64,000 bases of DNA from Paracoccaceae bacterium. Its GTDB lineage: Bacteria > Pseudomonadota > Alphaproteobacteria > Rhodobacterales > Rhodobacteraceae. The stretch is from positions 186,001-250,000 of the forward strand of contig JACKKJ010000004.1 of NCBI GenBank assembly GCA_024236495.1, in the 5' to 3' direction. Positions 17,771-28,417 of this stretch are shown here, in pieces. Numbering within the stretch: position 1 is the stretch's first letter; the number at the start of each line of letters is the position of its first letter. The notes beneath the pieces were generated by a model. The model ran no database searches, was not told the DNA's origin, and saw only the letters and a list, made by a program, of their open reading frames with translations. A program made the position numbers and the translations under genes.

Positions 17771-18004
17771 ATGAAAAAGTTCGTTCTGGCACTCGGCGCC
17801 ATGGCCGCTGTCGCCTCTGCCGCCAACGCCCAGACGGTGGTGACCGATACGGACGGCAATGGCACCTACTCGATCGAGGAGATGACCGCCGCCTATCCCG
17901 ACATGACGCCCGAGCTTTTCGCGGAAATCGATGCGAACGCCGACGGCGCGGTTGACGCCGACGAACTCGCCGCCGCGCAGGAAGCGGGCAAGGTCGCGGC
18001 CTGA
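17771..18004 (+). CDS. Secreted EF-hand protein, copy 2
   Basis: A 77-residue protein with a signal peptide (about 1-21, ending NAQ) and two EF-hand loops: DTDGNGTYSIEE (26-37) is canonical, and DANADGAVDADE (54-65) keeps Asp1 and Glu12 but has Asn in position 3. It is a tandem paralogue of the gene 171 bp upstream. ATG 17771 has GGAGACAGGA upstream. A strong terminator follows, so the two copies may form one transcription unit ending here. Confidence 0.85.
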   Translation: MKKFVLALGAMAAVASAANAQTVVTDTDGNGTYSIEEMTAAYPDMTPELFAEIDANADGAVDADELAAAQEAGKVAA

Positions 18005-18033
18005 TCCGGCCCGGCGATCCGACGCAATGAGGA

Positions 18034-18070
18034 GGCCCCGGGGCGCGCAAGCCCCGGGGCCTTTGGTTTT
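18034..18070. terminator. Bidirectional terminator between EF-hand gene 2 and ilvN
   Basis: An 11-bp perfect stem GGCCCCGGGGC/GCCCCGGGGCC with loop GCGCAA is followed by TTTGGTTTT on the plus strand. It lies between convergent genes. Confidence 0.85.
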
Positions 18071-18101
18071 CAGCCCTTTGGTCTTGCGGGCAGGACGGGG
18101 A

Positions 18102-18662
18102 TCAGGCGCCGCGGGCCAGCGCGGCGACCCCGGTGCGTGCCACGTCGGCAAGGCCAAGGGGCCGCATCAGATCGGCGAAGGCGTCGATCTTTTCGGGCGT
18201 GCCGGTGATTTCGAAGACGAAGCTTTCCAGCGTGCTGTCGACCACGTTGGCGCGGAAGATCTCGGCCAGGCGGAGCGCCTCGATCCGTTTCTCGCCGGTG
18301 CCGACGACCTTGAAAAGCGCCAGTTCCCGTTCGACCGCCGGCCCTTCGACCGTCAGGTCATGAACCTCGTGGACCGGGACAAGACGGCCAAGCTGCGCCT
18401 TGATCTGTTCGATCACCGCGGGCGTGCCGCGCGTGACGACGGTGATCCGCGACCGGTGGCCCTTGTGATCGACCTCGGCGACGGTCAGGCTGTCGATGTT
18501 GTAGCCGCGCCCCGAGAACAGCCCGATCACCCGCGCAAGAACCCCCGCCTCGTTGTCGACCAGGACCGCGAGGGTGTGGCTTTCGATCACCTCGGCGTTG
18601 GGGTCGCGCAGGTCGTAGGCGGAGTGGCTCGTCGAGCCTTTCTTGATCTTCAGGGCAGACAT
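18102..18662 (-). CDS. ilvN: Acetolactate synthase small (regulatory) subunit
   Basis: A 186-residue regulatory subunit of acetolactate synthase, the first common enzyme of branched-chain amino-acid synthesis. The N-terminal ACT domain (HTLAVLVDNEAGVLARVIGL, RGYNIDSLTV) mediates valine feedback. The C-terminal ALS_ss domain (RELALFKV...) is complete. ATG 18662 is preceded by AAGGAA. It lies downstream of ilvB on the same strand but an opposite-strand gene of 966 bp separates them, so it may need its own promoter. Confidence 0.95.
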   Translation of the reverse strand: MSALKIKKGSTSHSAYDLRDPNAEVIESHTLAVLVDNEAGVLARVIGLFSGRGYNIDSLTVAEVDHKGHRSRITVVTRGTPAVIEQIKAQLGRLVPVHEVHDLTVEGPAVERELALFKVVGTGEKRIEALRLAEIFRANVVDSTLESFVFEITGTPEKIDAFADLMRPLGLADVARTGVAALARGA

Positions 18663-18936
18663 GTCCGGTTCCTTGCCTTCGGGCGGGATCTTGGGTTGCG
18701 TCAATTCGGCTGGGTCGTTTGTGCACAGCGGACGATGGGCTTGCAACACGCGAAATGTGGAAAGCCCCAGAAAAATGCCCTCCTCCACTCCAAAGGGTGT
18801 TGGACATCGCCGGATCGCGGGTGTCATAAGACCGTCACGAAAGTGTTCCGGCGGCACCGTTCGCCAGCCGGAAAAGTGGCCGCCCCGGATGCCAGCGCCC
18901 TGTGCAATGGCAGCCGTCGCGGAAGTGGGGGGTGCG

Positions 18937-19902
18937 ATGCGATACCGGGTCTGGACTGTTCTTGCCGCCGTCGGGCTTCTGGCGCTTGCCTATCTCTGCC
19001 GGGCGGAGATCTTTCTTGCGATCGGGCTTCTGGACGACTCGCTGACCTCCGACAATCCGCTGACCCGTCATACCGCGCAGCTTGAGATCCGGGCCGCGCA
19101 GGGGCTTTTGGGCATCGGTGCGGTCCTGATGTTCGCGGTCGGGATCTGGGGCGAACGCATCGCCGCGACAGGCTGGGCGCGCGCGCTGCGCAGCCTGCCA
19201 GACCGCCTGACCCCGGGCGGCGAGGCGTTGCGGCTTCGGCTTTTCGGGCCGTCGCTGGCGATCACGCTGGCCGCGACGGTGGTCATCACGGCCTATGCGG
19301 TCTGGGGCGACCGGTTTCTGTCGTTCGACATGATGGGGAAGATCAATTTCGAGGACGGGCTGATCGAGAACTGTCAGGCGATCTTTTTCGCGCTGGCAGG
19401 CGTTCTGAGCCTGATCTGGGCGGCGAAGGGACGGCCGAACGGCGGGCGGCGCTTCACCTGGCTTCTCCTCGGGCTTGGCTTCATCTTCCTCACCGGAGAG
19501 GAGATCAGCTGGGGGCAACGGATCTTCGGTTTCGCGACGCCTGAGGCGATCGAGGTGGTCAACGTCCAGAAGGAATTCAACCTTCACAACCTGCTGGGCT
19601 ATCTTTTCGACCACCTTTTCATCCTTGGCTTCTTCCTGTGGGGGGCGGTGCTGCCACTCCTTTATCAATGGGTCGCCGACCTGCGGCGCATCGTCGTCGC
19701 GACGGGGTTTCCCCTGCCCTCGGCGGGGTTGGCGGTGGGGATGGTTCTGGCGAGCCTGATGCAGGAACCGCTGGTCACCCGCGTCTTCGTCCCGGTCGGC
19801 GGCCTGCGCGTGGCCGAGATACGCGAATTCCTTTCGGCGCTGTGTTTCCTGCTTCTCATGTACGAGGTGGGCAAGCTGCATCACGTCGGCCGCGCCGAAT
19901 GA
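18937..19902 (+). CDS. Conserved membrane protein of unknown function (EEISWGQR motif)
   Basis: A 321-residue integral membrane protein with about seven or eight hydrophobic helices. A polar, very conserved-looking block EEISWGQRIFGFATPEAI, then NVQKEFNLHNL, sits after a helix in the middle and is the obvious place to look for function. I recognise no characterised family. ATG 18937 is chosen; an in-frame ATG at 18907 is possible. It lies between ilvN and ilvB on the opposite strand and ends at a hairpin shared with ilvB. Confidence 0.7.
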   Translation: MRYRVWTVLAAVGLLALAYLCRAEIFLAIGLLDDSLTSDNPLTRHTAQLEIRAAQGLLGIGAVLMFAVGIWGERIAATGWARALRSLPDRLTPGGEALRLRLFGPSLAITLAATVVITAYAVWGDRFLSFDMMGKINFEDGLIENCQAIFFALAGVLSLIWAAKGRPNGGRRFTWLLLGLGFIFLTGEEISWGQRIFGFATPEAIEVVNVQKEFNLHNLLGYLFDHLFILGFFLWGAVLPLLYQWVADLRRIVVATGFPLPSAGLAVGMVLASLMQEPLVTRVFVPVGGLRVAEIREFLSALCFLLLMYEVGKLHHVGRAE

Positions 19903-19904
19903 CA

Positions 19905-19929
19905 AAGGGCACCCGCGCGGGGTGCCCTT
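19905..19929. terminator. Bidirectional hairpin between the membrane-protein gene and ilvB
   Basis: A 10-bp perfect stem AAGGGCACCC/GGGTGCCCTT with a GCGCG loop lies between two converging stop codons. The T-tracts on either side are short. Confidence 0.6.
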
Positions 19930-19956
19930 CGGTTTCGTCGCGGTTGCGGGGGGTCT

Positions 19957-21711
<1,755 letters not shown>

Positions 21712-21743
21712 CTCTCGTCACTCCGTGCATCGTGTCTTGCAAC

Positions 21744-21813
21744 AAAAAGCCCCGGGCTTTTCCGACCGGGGCGCATGGGAACCATTCTGGTCAACCGTCA
21801 CCGGCCCATGCGC
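21744..21813 (-). promoter_or_regulatory. ilvB attenuator (terminator and antiterminator)
   Basis: On the minus strand a terminator GCCCCGG-N10-CCGGGGC (21772 to 21749) is followed by five U (21748-21744). Just upstream, GCGCATGGG (21813-21805), inside the leader peptide, can instead pair over 9 bp with CCCATGCGC (21779-21771), which takes two bases of the terminator's 5' arm. A ribosome stalled at the Ile/Leu/Val codons would leave the first arm free and so favour antitermination. This is the classical arrangement for amino-acid attenuation. Confidence 0.85.
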
Positions 21814-21845
21814 TTCTTCCCTACAAGTACCAGGATCGCGTCCAT
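21798..21845 (-). CDS. ilv operon leader peptide (15 residues)
   Basis: A short frame MDAILVLVGKKRMGR followed by TGA, 26-30 nt after the predicted transcription start and 86 bp before ilvB. Five consecutive branched-chain residues (I-L-V-L-V) at positions 4-8 are the sensor. The last codons form one arm of the antiterminator. The ribosome-binding site is not strong. No product function beyond translation itself is expected. Confidence 0.85.
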   Translation of the reverse strand: MDAILVLVGKKRMGR

Positions 21846-21878
21846 CGCTACCAAAGGCCCTTTGCTGCTGTGCGGCGG

Positions 21879-21907
21879 ACATTAGGCAGGGTTGATTGCA
21901 GCGTCAA
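21879..21907 (-). promoter_or_regulatory. ilvB promoter
   Basis: On the minus strand TTGACG (21907-21902) and TAATGT (21884-21879) are separated by exactly 17 bp. The pair lies just upstream of the leader peptide and drives the attenuator transcript. Confidence 0.75.
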
Positions 21908-22005
21908 CCGCCAAAATCGGGAATAAAGTGTCGCATGGCGATGAAAGGTCGCAGTTTTCTTTCGTTTTGCCGCCCGGATGGCGCAAGAAAGCGAATCTGC
22001 CCGGG

Positions 22006-22920
22006 CTAGCCGAGCCCAAGCAGTGCCAGATAGCCGCCGTAGCTGGCCAGAAGCCCGCCACCGGCGATGCGGCCGACGCGGCCGGGCAGGGCGGCCAGTG
22101 CCAGGAAGGCGAGGGCGGCGGTAAGCGCCAGCCCCACGTCGAAGGCGGAAAAACGGGGATCGACCGGCACCGGCGTGACCGTGGCGGTGACGCCGAGGAT
22201 CCCGAGGATGTTGAAGATGTTCGACCCCAGGATATTGCCGATCGCCAGTTCGGGATGCTTGCGCATGGCCGCCATGATCGAGGCGACAAGTTCGGGAAGG
22301 GACGTACCCACGGCCACGATGGTCAGGCCGATCACCGCCTCGGACACACCAAGCATCCGGGCGATTTCGGATGCGCTGAACACCATTGCCTTCGCGCCGC
22401 CCATCAAGACGACAAGCCCCCCCAGCGCCATGATCGCCGATTGCCAAAGGGGGCGGCATGCTACGGGGTTTTCCGGGATCTCGCGTGCGCCCTTGAGCGA
22501 GAGCCACAGATAGGCAGCCAGCCCCGCCAGAAGCAGCATGCCCTCGGGCCGCGCGACGACACCCCCGCCCAGCATCAGCCAAAGAACGATCGTCGCGCCG
22601 ATCATCACCATGAATTCGCGACGCAGACGCGGGAAGTCCAGTTGCATCGGAACGATCAGGGACGACAGCCCCAGGATCAGCAGGATATTCGCGATGTTCG
22701 ATCCGACCACGTTGCCAAGCGCCAGGGCCGGCGAGCCGCTCAGCGCCGCCTCGAGCGAGACAAGAAGTTCCGGCGTAGATGTCCCGAAGCCAAGGATCGT
22801 CAGGCCGATGACCAGTGGTGGCACATGAAAGCGCTGCGCAAGGCCGACCGCGCCGCGGATCAGCAGTTCGCCACCGATCAAAAGCCCCGCAAGGCCCGCG
22901 AAGAACAGGATAAAGGTCAA
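22006..22920 (-). CDS. Calcium/sodium antiporter, CaCA family
   Basis: A 304-residue membrane transporter with about ten helices in two inverted halves. The two alpha-repeats are obvious: GFGTSTPELLVSLEAAL with GNVVGSNIANILLILG, and AVGTSLPELVASIMAA with GNILGSNIFNILGILG. Acidic residues in these repeats bind the exchanged cation. It resembles E. coli YrbG. I choose TTG 22920 because GAGGGAG lies 6 nt upstream; a TTG two codons earlier is the alternative. Confidence 0.9.
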   Translation of the reverse strand: MTFILFFAGLAGLLIGGELLIRGAVGLAQRFHVPPLVIGLTILGFGTSTPELLVSLEAALSGSPALALGNVVGSNIANILLILGLSSLIVPMQLDFPRLRREFMVMIGATIVLWLMLGGGVVARPEGMLLLAGLAAYLWLSLKGAREIPENPVACRPLWQSAIMALGGLVVLMGGAKAMVFSASEIARMLGVSEAVIGLTIVAVGTSLPELVASIMAAMRKHPELAIGNILGSNIFNILGILGVTATVTPVPVDPRFSAFDVGLALTAALAFLALAALPGRVGRIAGGGLLASYGGYLALLGLG

Positions 22921-23151
22921 GATCAACTCCCTCGTCACTGTGCAAGAGATTGGCGCGCGATCGGGCTTTGCAAGCCTTCGCGGCAAAATTCCGGTTCCGG
23001 TGCCCGGCTTCCCCCGGGGTTCGGCTTGACCCGGCGTCAACACGACGCAGGACCACATCGCGCGCTTGATTGAACGCGCCATGCGTCTATGCTCTCCCCG
23101 TCCCGCCCCGACAACGCGGGGCCCAGACCAACAACCGGGAGAAAATCACTG

Positions 23152-24252
<1,101 letters not shown>

Positions 24253-24271
24253 GAACGCGACACCAGAACGG

Positions 24272-24301
24272 AAAGGCCCCGGAAACGTCCGGGGCCTTTT
24301 T
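24272..24301 (+). terminator. Rho-independent terminator of the TRAP binding-protein gene
   Basis: An 11-bp perfect stem AAAGGCCCCGG/CCGGGGCCTTT with loop AAACGT runs into a T-rich tail (TTTTTCTTT). Confidence 0.87.
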
Positions 24302-24327
24302 CTTTGCGGGTCTGCAGCGCGCCGGCG

Positions 24328-26100
24328 TCAGGGATTGACGACCGGCGCCCCCAGTTTGGGCGCGCCGAGGGTCGGCAGCCCGCCCGATGCGCCGCCCGAC
24401 GCGCCGCCCAGGTCCGGGGCGCCCAGCTTGGGCGCGCCGAGGGTCGGCAACCCGCCCAGCGATCCCCCCGCCGCGCCGCCGCCAAGGGTTTGCAGCGTGG
24501 GCACGGTGATCTGGATGGTCGAAGGGTCGATGACCTTGCCCTTGTAGTGCATGACCATGCCGGGAAAGGCGATCACCACCGCGATCATGATGACCTGGAT
24601 CACCACGAAGGGAACCGAGCCCCAGTAGATCTGGCCGGTGCTCACGCCCGCGACCTGCTGGCCCGTCACCTTGTCCTTGTAAGCCCCGCGCGGCGCGACC
24701 GAGCGCAGGTAGAAAAGCGCGAAGCCGAAGGGCGGGTGCATGAACGAGGTCTGCATGTTCACGCCAAGGATCACCCCGAACCAGATCAGGTCGATGCCCA
24801 GCTGTTCGGCGGCGGGCGCCAGGAGCGGCACGATGATGAAGGCCAGTTCGAAGAAATCAAGGAAGAAGGCCAGCAGGAAGACCATGATCGACACGATGAT
24901 CAGGAAGCCCATCTGCCCGCCCGGAAGCCCGGTCAGCAGGTGTTCGACCCAGACATGCCCGTTCACCCCGTAGAAGGTCAGCGAGAAGACCCGCGCGCCC
25001 ACAAGGATGAACATGACGAAGGAGGCAAGCCGCGTGGTGGCGATCAGCGCCTGCTGCACCACGCTCAGGCTTAGCCGCCGCTTCGACGCCGCCAGCACCA
25101 ATGCGCCGACCGCGCCCATGGCGCCGCCTTCGGTGGGCGTGGCGACGCCCAGGAAGATGGTGCCCAGCACCAGGAAGATCAGCGCGAGCGGCGGGATCAG
25201 CACCATGATGACCTGGCCGGCCAGCCGGCTCAGCACGCCAAGGCCAAGCGCGCGGTCCAGAAGGGCCACGGCATAGATGACCGCGACCGCGAAGGCCGCG
25301 CCAAGGATGTCGGCATTGGCCCCGTGCGTCGGCGCCAGCCAGACATGCGCGCCGTATCCGATCCCCGCGCAGGCGATCAGCGCCACGATCAGCGAGGGCA
25401 CGCCCTGGCCAAGCGTCCGCGCCTCCTTCGGCAGGGCGGGCACCCATTGCGGGCGCACCAGAGAGACAAGGAAGACATAGCCAAGGTAAAGCCCGGTCAG
25501 CACCAGCCCCGGCACCAGCGCGCCCTTGTACATGTCGCCGACCGACCGGCCCAGCTGGTCGGCCAGCACGATCAGGACAAGCGAGGGCGGGATGATCTGC
25601 GCCAGCGTCCCCGAGGCCGCGATGACACCCGTCGCCACCCGGCGGTCGTAGCCGTAGCGCAGCATGATCGGCAGCGAGATCAGCCCCATCGCGATCACCG
25701 AGGCGGCGACGACCCCGGTCGTGGCCGCCAGAAGCGCGCCGACGATGATGACCGCATAGGCAAGGCCGCCACGCACCGGGCCGAAGAGCTGGCCCACGGT
25801 GTCCAGAAGATCCTCGGCCATGCCGGATTTTTCCAGCACGATCCCCATGAAGGTGAAGAACGGAATGGCCAGGAGCGTCTCGTTCGACAGCACCCCCCAC
25901 AAGCGTTGCGGCATGGTGAAGAGAAGCGGCCAGTCAAGCGTGATCGTGCCCGAGGACCAGGGCGCCATCCAGACGCCGATGGCGAAGAAGACAAGCCCGT
26001 TGGCCGCAAGCGAAAACGCGACCGGGTAGCCCAGCAGGAGGAAGAACACCAGCGAGGCGAACATGATGGGCGCCATGTTGATGGCGATGAACTCGATCAT
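24328..26100 (-). CDS. TRAP transporter large permease (DctM-like) with repetitive C-terminal tail
   Basis: A 590-residue membrane protein of the DctM/SiaM type, with more than ten helices; longer than the usual 430 or so. Conserved segments include FTFMGIVLEKSGMAEDLL, GVVAASVIAMGLISLPIM and the GVATPTEGGAMGAVGAL signature. The last ~55 residues are Gly/Leu/Pro-rich and contain GGLPTLGAPKLGAP twice, unlike a normal DctM end. ATG 26100 overlaps the small-permease stop (ATGA). It pairs functionally with the TakP-like protein. Confidence 0.9.
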   Translation of the reverse strand: MIEFIAINMAPIMFASLVFFLLLGYPVAFSLAANGLVFFAIGVWMAPWSSGTITLDWPLLFTMPQRLWGVLSNETLLAIPFFTFMGIVLEKSGMAEDLLDTVGQLFGPVRGGLAYAVIIVGALLAATTGVVAASVIAMGLISLPIMLRYGYDRRVATGVIAASGTLAQIIPPSLVLIVLADQLGRSVGDMYKGALVPGLVLTGLYLGYVFLVSLVRPQWVPALPKEARTLGQGVPSLIVALIACAGIGYGAHVWLAPTHGANADILGAAFAVAVIYAVALLDRALGLGVLSRLAGQVIMVLIPPLALIFLVLGTIFLGVATPTEGGAMGAVGALVLAASKRRLSLSVVQQALIATTRLASFVMFILVGARVFSLTFYGVNGHVWVEHLLTGLPGGQMGFLIIVSIMVFLLAFFLDFFELAFIIVPLLAPAAEQLGIDLIWFGVILGVNMQTSFMHPPFGFALFYLRSVAPRGAYKDKVTGQQVAGVSTGQIYWGSVPFVVIQVIMIAVVIAFPGMVMHYKGKVIDPSTIQITVPTLQTLGGGAAGGSLGGLPTLGAPKLGAPDLGGASGGASGGLPTLGAPKLGAPVVNP

Positions 26101-26702
26101 TCGGGCTTCTCCCCGGTGCGCTTGGTGGCGTCGCCGGCAAGTGCCGCGCCCTCGATCTCGGCCGCCTGATGGTGCGACACGAACGGGTGGGGATCCTCGA
26201 TGATCCCTTTCATCACGGCGATCTTCTTGATGATCTCGGAAACCGCCTGCAGCGAGAGAAGGGCAAAGCCCACCGCCAGGATCGCACGGGCCGGCCAGAT
26301 GATGAGCCCCCCGGCATTGGTGGAAATCTGGCCGATCTTCCAGGCCTGGTAGGCGTAGGGGAAGGTCATCCAGGTCATCAGGACGACGAAGGGCGTCAGG
26401 AACAGGACGTGGCCGACCAGGTCGATCCAGTGCTGGGCGCGCCGCGACCGGGTGCCATAGAAGATGTCGATGCGGATATGTTCGTTTTCCTTCAGCGTAT
26501 AGGCTGCAGCCAGCATGAAGGCCGCGCCGTACAGATACCACTGAAGTTCGAGCCAGGCGTTCGACGAGATGGAAAACACCTTGCGCACGGTGGCGTTCAC
26601 CGCGCTCACAAGAATGGCCAGCAGGATCAGCCATATGACCGACTTTCCGATCCATTCGTTGAGCCGGTCGATCCCTCGCGAGAGGGAAAGGAATGTCTGC
26701 AT
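26097..26702 (-). CDS. TRAP transporter small permease (DctQ-like)
   Basis: A 201-residue protein with four membrane helices. The typical DctQ features NAWLELQWYLYGAAFMLAAAYTLKENEHIRID and a C-terminal helix before a cytoplasmic tail are clear. The small subunit contacts the large permease. ATG 26702 has GGGAGG about 10 nt upstream. It is the first gene of a two-gene transcript with the large permease. Confidence 0.9.
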   Translation of the reverse strand: MQTFLSLSRGIDRLNEWIGKSVIWLILLAILVSAVNATVRKVFSISSNAWLELQWYLYGAAFMLAAAYTLKENEHIRIDIFYGTRSRRAQHWIDLVGHVLFLTPFVVLMTWMTFPYAYQAWKIGQISTNAGGLIIWPARAILAVGFALLSLQAVSEIIKKIAVMKGIIEDPHPFVSHHQAAEIEGAALAGDATKRTGEKPE

Positions 26703-26751
26703 CGCGTCTATCCTCCCCTGGCGTCTTTGACGCCCCTTGCCCAGATTGGGA

Positions 26752-26800
26752 AACTGGTAAAAATTTTTGACCAATTAAGCCAAGTTTGGCGATCGGTCAA
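26752..26800 (-). promoter_or_regulatory. TRAP permease promoter with palindromic operator
   Basis: On the minus strand TTGACC (26800-26795) and TAATTG (26777-26772) are spaced 17 bp. A 25-bp near-palindrome with TGGT/ACCA outer arms around an A5T5 core lies at 26752-26776, covering the -10 edge and start site. A second inverted repeat GGCGAT-N6-ATCGCC is at 26789-26806 over the -35. TGGT-ACCA arms recall GntR/FadR-family operators, but no regulator gene is adjacent. Confidence 0.55.
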
Positions 26801-26911
26801 TCGCCGATACGGCACTTTGCGGAATTGTGCACAGGTCGAGCCATCGCGCCAGAGGCGATTGCCTTTTCCTAGGGTAAAGGTGGCAAGGGACCGGGCGGCG
26901 GCGGGCGCTGT

Positions 26912-27748
26912 TCAGCCGCCAAGGGGGTGCGCCTCGGGCAGGGCGATGCGGGCGACCTGTTCGGCGATCGGGTCGACCGAAAGGGGGTGGGTCTCGCCGC
27001 TGTGGTCTTCGGGGTTGCCGATATCCTGCCAGGCGCCGCCCTTGTAGATTTCAAGCGCCGCAAAATTGGCCTTGTAGCCCATCTTGCGGCTGCCCGGCAC
27101 CCAGTAGCCCAGATAGACATAGGGCAGGCCCATCGACCGGGCGATCTCCACATGATCGAGGATGATGTAGGTGCCAAGGCTGTGCGCAATCAGGGCCGGG
27201 TCATAGAAGCTGTAGACCATCGACAGCCCGTCATCGAGCACGTCTGTCAGGCACACGGCGGTCAGTGCGCGCGGCCCGCGCCCGCCGTCGCCGCGTGACG
27301 CATATTCGATGACGCGGCTTTTCACCGGCGTCTCCTCGATCATCGCGGCGAATTCGAAGATGTCCATGTCGGCCATGCCGCCGTCGGCGTGGCGACTGTC
27401 CAGGTAGCGGCGGAACAGCGCGAACTGGTCCTCTGTCGCCCAGGGGCTTGTCGCGTCGCGGCGCAGGCCCTCGTTGCGCTTCAGCGTGCGGCGCTGGCTT
27501 TTGTTGGGGGCGAAGTCGGCCACCCGGATGCGGGCAGAGAGGCACGCGGTACATTCCGCGCAGGAGGGGCGGTAAAGCACGTTCTGCGACCGGCGGAACC
27601 CCTGTTTGGACAGCGCGTCGTTCAGCCGCTTGGCGTTTTCGCCCTGAAGCGCGGTGAACAGCTTCCGCTCAAACCGCCCGTCGAGATACGGGCAGGGTTG
27701 AGGCGCCGTCACATAGAACTGGGGCGCGATGGGAAGCGTGTGTCTCAT
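26912..27748 (-). CDS. bpt: Aspartate/glutamate leucyltransferase (arginyltransferase family)
   Basis: A 278-residue aminoacyl-tRNA:protein transferase of the N-degron pathway, expected to add leucine to N-terminal Asp or Glu and mark proteins for ClpAP. The Cys-containing N-terminal domain (PCPYLDGR, CAECTAC) and the C-terminal GNAT-like domain with YVYLGYWV and MGYKANFAALEIY are typical. Bpt versus arginyltransferase specificity is inferred from bacterial relatives. Confidence 0.88.
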   Translation of the reverse strand: MRHTLPIAPQFYVTAPQPCPYLDGRFERKLFTALQGENAKRLNDALSKQGFRRSQNVLYRPSCAECTACLSARIRVADFAPNKSQRRTLKRNEGLRRDATSPWATEDQFALFRRYLDSRHADGGMADMDIFEFAAMIEETPVKSRVIEYASRGDGGRGPRALTAVCLTDVLDDGLSMVYSFYDPALIAHSLGTYIILDHVEIARSMGLPYVYLGYWVPGSRKMGYKANFAALEIYKGGAWQDIGNPEDHSGETHPLSVDPIAEQVARIALPEAHPLGG

Positions 27749-27840
27749 GGTCTTTGCCGGGTCTCGTCCGCGCGAACGTTAGCAAGCAAGGTCCGATCCG
27801 CCAAGCCTTTCGTCGCGGGGGGCTTTTCCCGCGCGATAAT

Positions 27841-27865
27841 GCGGGGCGGCCATTGACCGCCCCGC
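27841..27865. terminator. Hairpin downstream of the DUF2852 gene
   Basis: A 9-bp perfect stem GCGGGGCGG/CCGCCCCGC with a 7-nt loop lies 8 bp after the DUF2852 stop. There is no T-tract on the minus-strand side, so termination is uncertain. Confidence 0.4.
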
Positions 27866-27872
27866 GTTCGTT

Positions 27873-28307
27873 TCAATAGGCCCCGCGGCCCTCGTCCTTC
27901 GCCTCGCTCTCGCCGTCCTGGTCGCGCGCGGCACGGGCGCGTTCGTCAAGGTACTGGTCGAATTCGGACTTGTCCTTGCTGTCGCGCAGCCGCTTGAGGA
28001 AGGCCTCGAATTCGTCCTGCTCGCGTTCGAGCCGGTCGAGCGTATCGGCCTTGTAGGCGTCGAAGGCGGTGTTGCCGGAAGACCGGAACCCGTGGCGGCG
28101 GGCCTGGGCCCAGCTTCTGTCGTGATGGCGGCTCTTGCCGCAGCGGCCAGCGAACATGCGTTTGCTCCAGATCATGTAGGCCAGGAGGGCAAGACCCAGC
28201 GGCCAGAAAAGAATGAAGGCCAGAACCGTGGCCACGATCCAGGCACCCTTGCCCCGTTCGTCCAGCCAGGTCTCGGCCCGGGCGGGCCAGGCCGCGATCG
28301 TCGTCAT
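27873..28307 (-). CDS. DUF2852 family protein
   Basis: A 144-residue protein with one or two adjacent membrane helices (WIVATVLAFILFWPLGLALLAYMIW). A short basic segment and a charged, coiled-coil-like C-terminal region (DTLDRLEREQDEFEAFLKRLRDSKDKSEFDQYL) follow. DUF2852 is widespread in alphaproteobacteria and has no known function. ATG 28307 is preceded by GGAGGA. A promoter and inverted repeat lie just upstream. Confidence 0.82.
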   Translation of the reverse strand: MTTIAAWPARAETWLDERGKGAWIVATVLAFILFWPLGLALLAYMIWSKRMFAGRCGKSRHHDRSWAQARRHGFRSSGNTAFDAYKADTLDRLEREQDEFEAFLKRLRDSKDKSEFDQYLDERARAARDQDGESEAKDEGRGAY

Positions 28308-28327
28308 CTTGCGTCCTCCGCGTTGAA

Positions 28328-28379
28328 TGTGAATGTCTTTCACATGAACGAAGATCGGAACTGTGGGCGGCGCTGTCAA
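28328..28379 (-). promoter_or_regulatory. Candidate DUF2852 promoter and inverted repeat
   Basis: On the minus strand a perfect -35 TTGACA (28379-28374) is followed at 17 bp by a weak -10 (GATCTT, 28356-28351). An inverted repeat TGTGAA-N5-TTCACA lies just downstream at 28328-28344, between the expected start site and the gene. Confidence 0.45.
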
Positions 28380-28417
28380 GGCGGGAAGTAAATTATTTTA
28401 ACATGGCCGTCGCGCCG

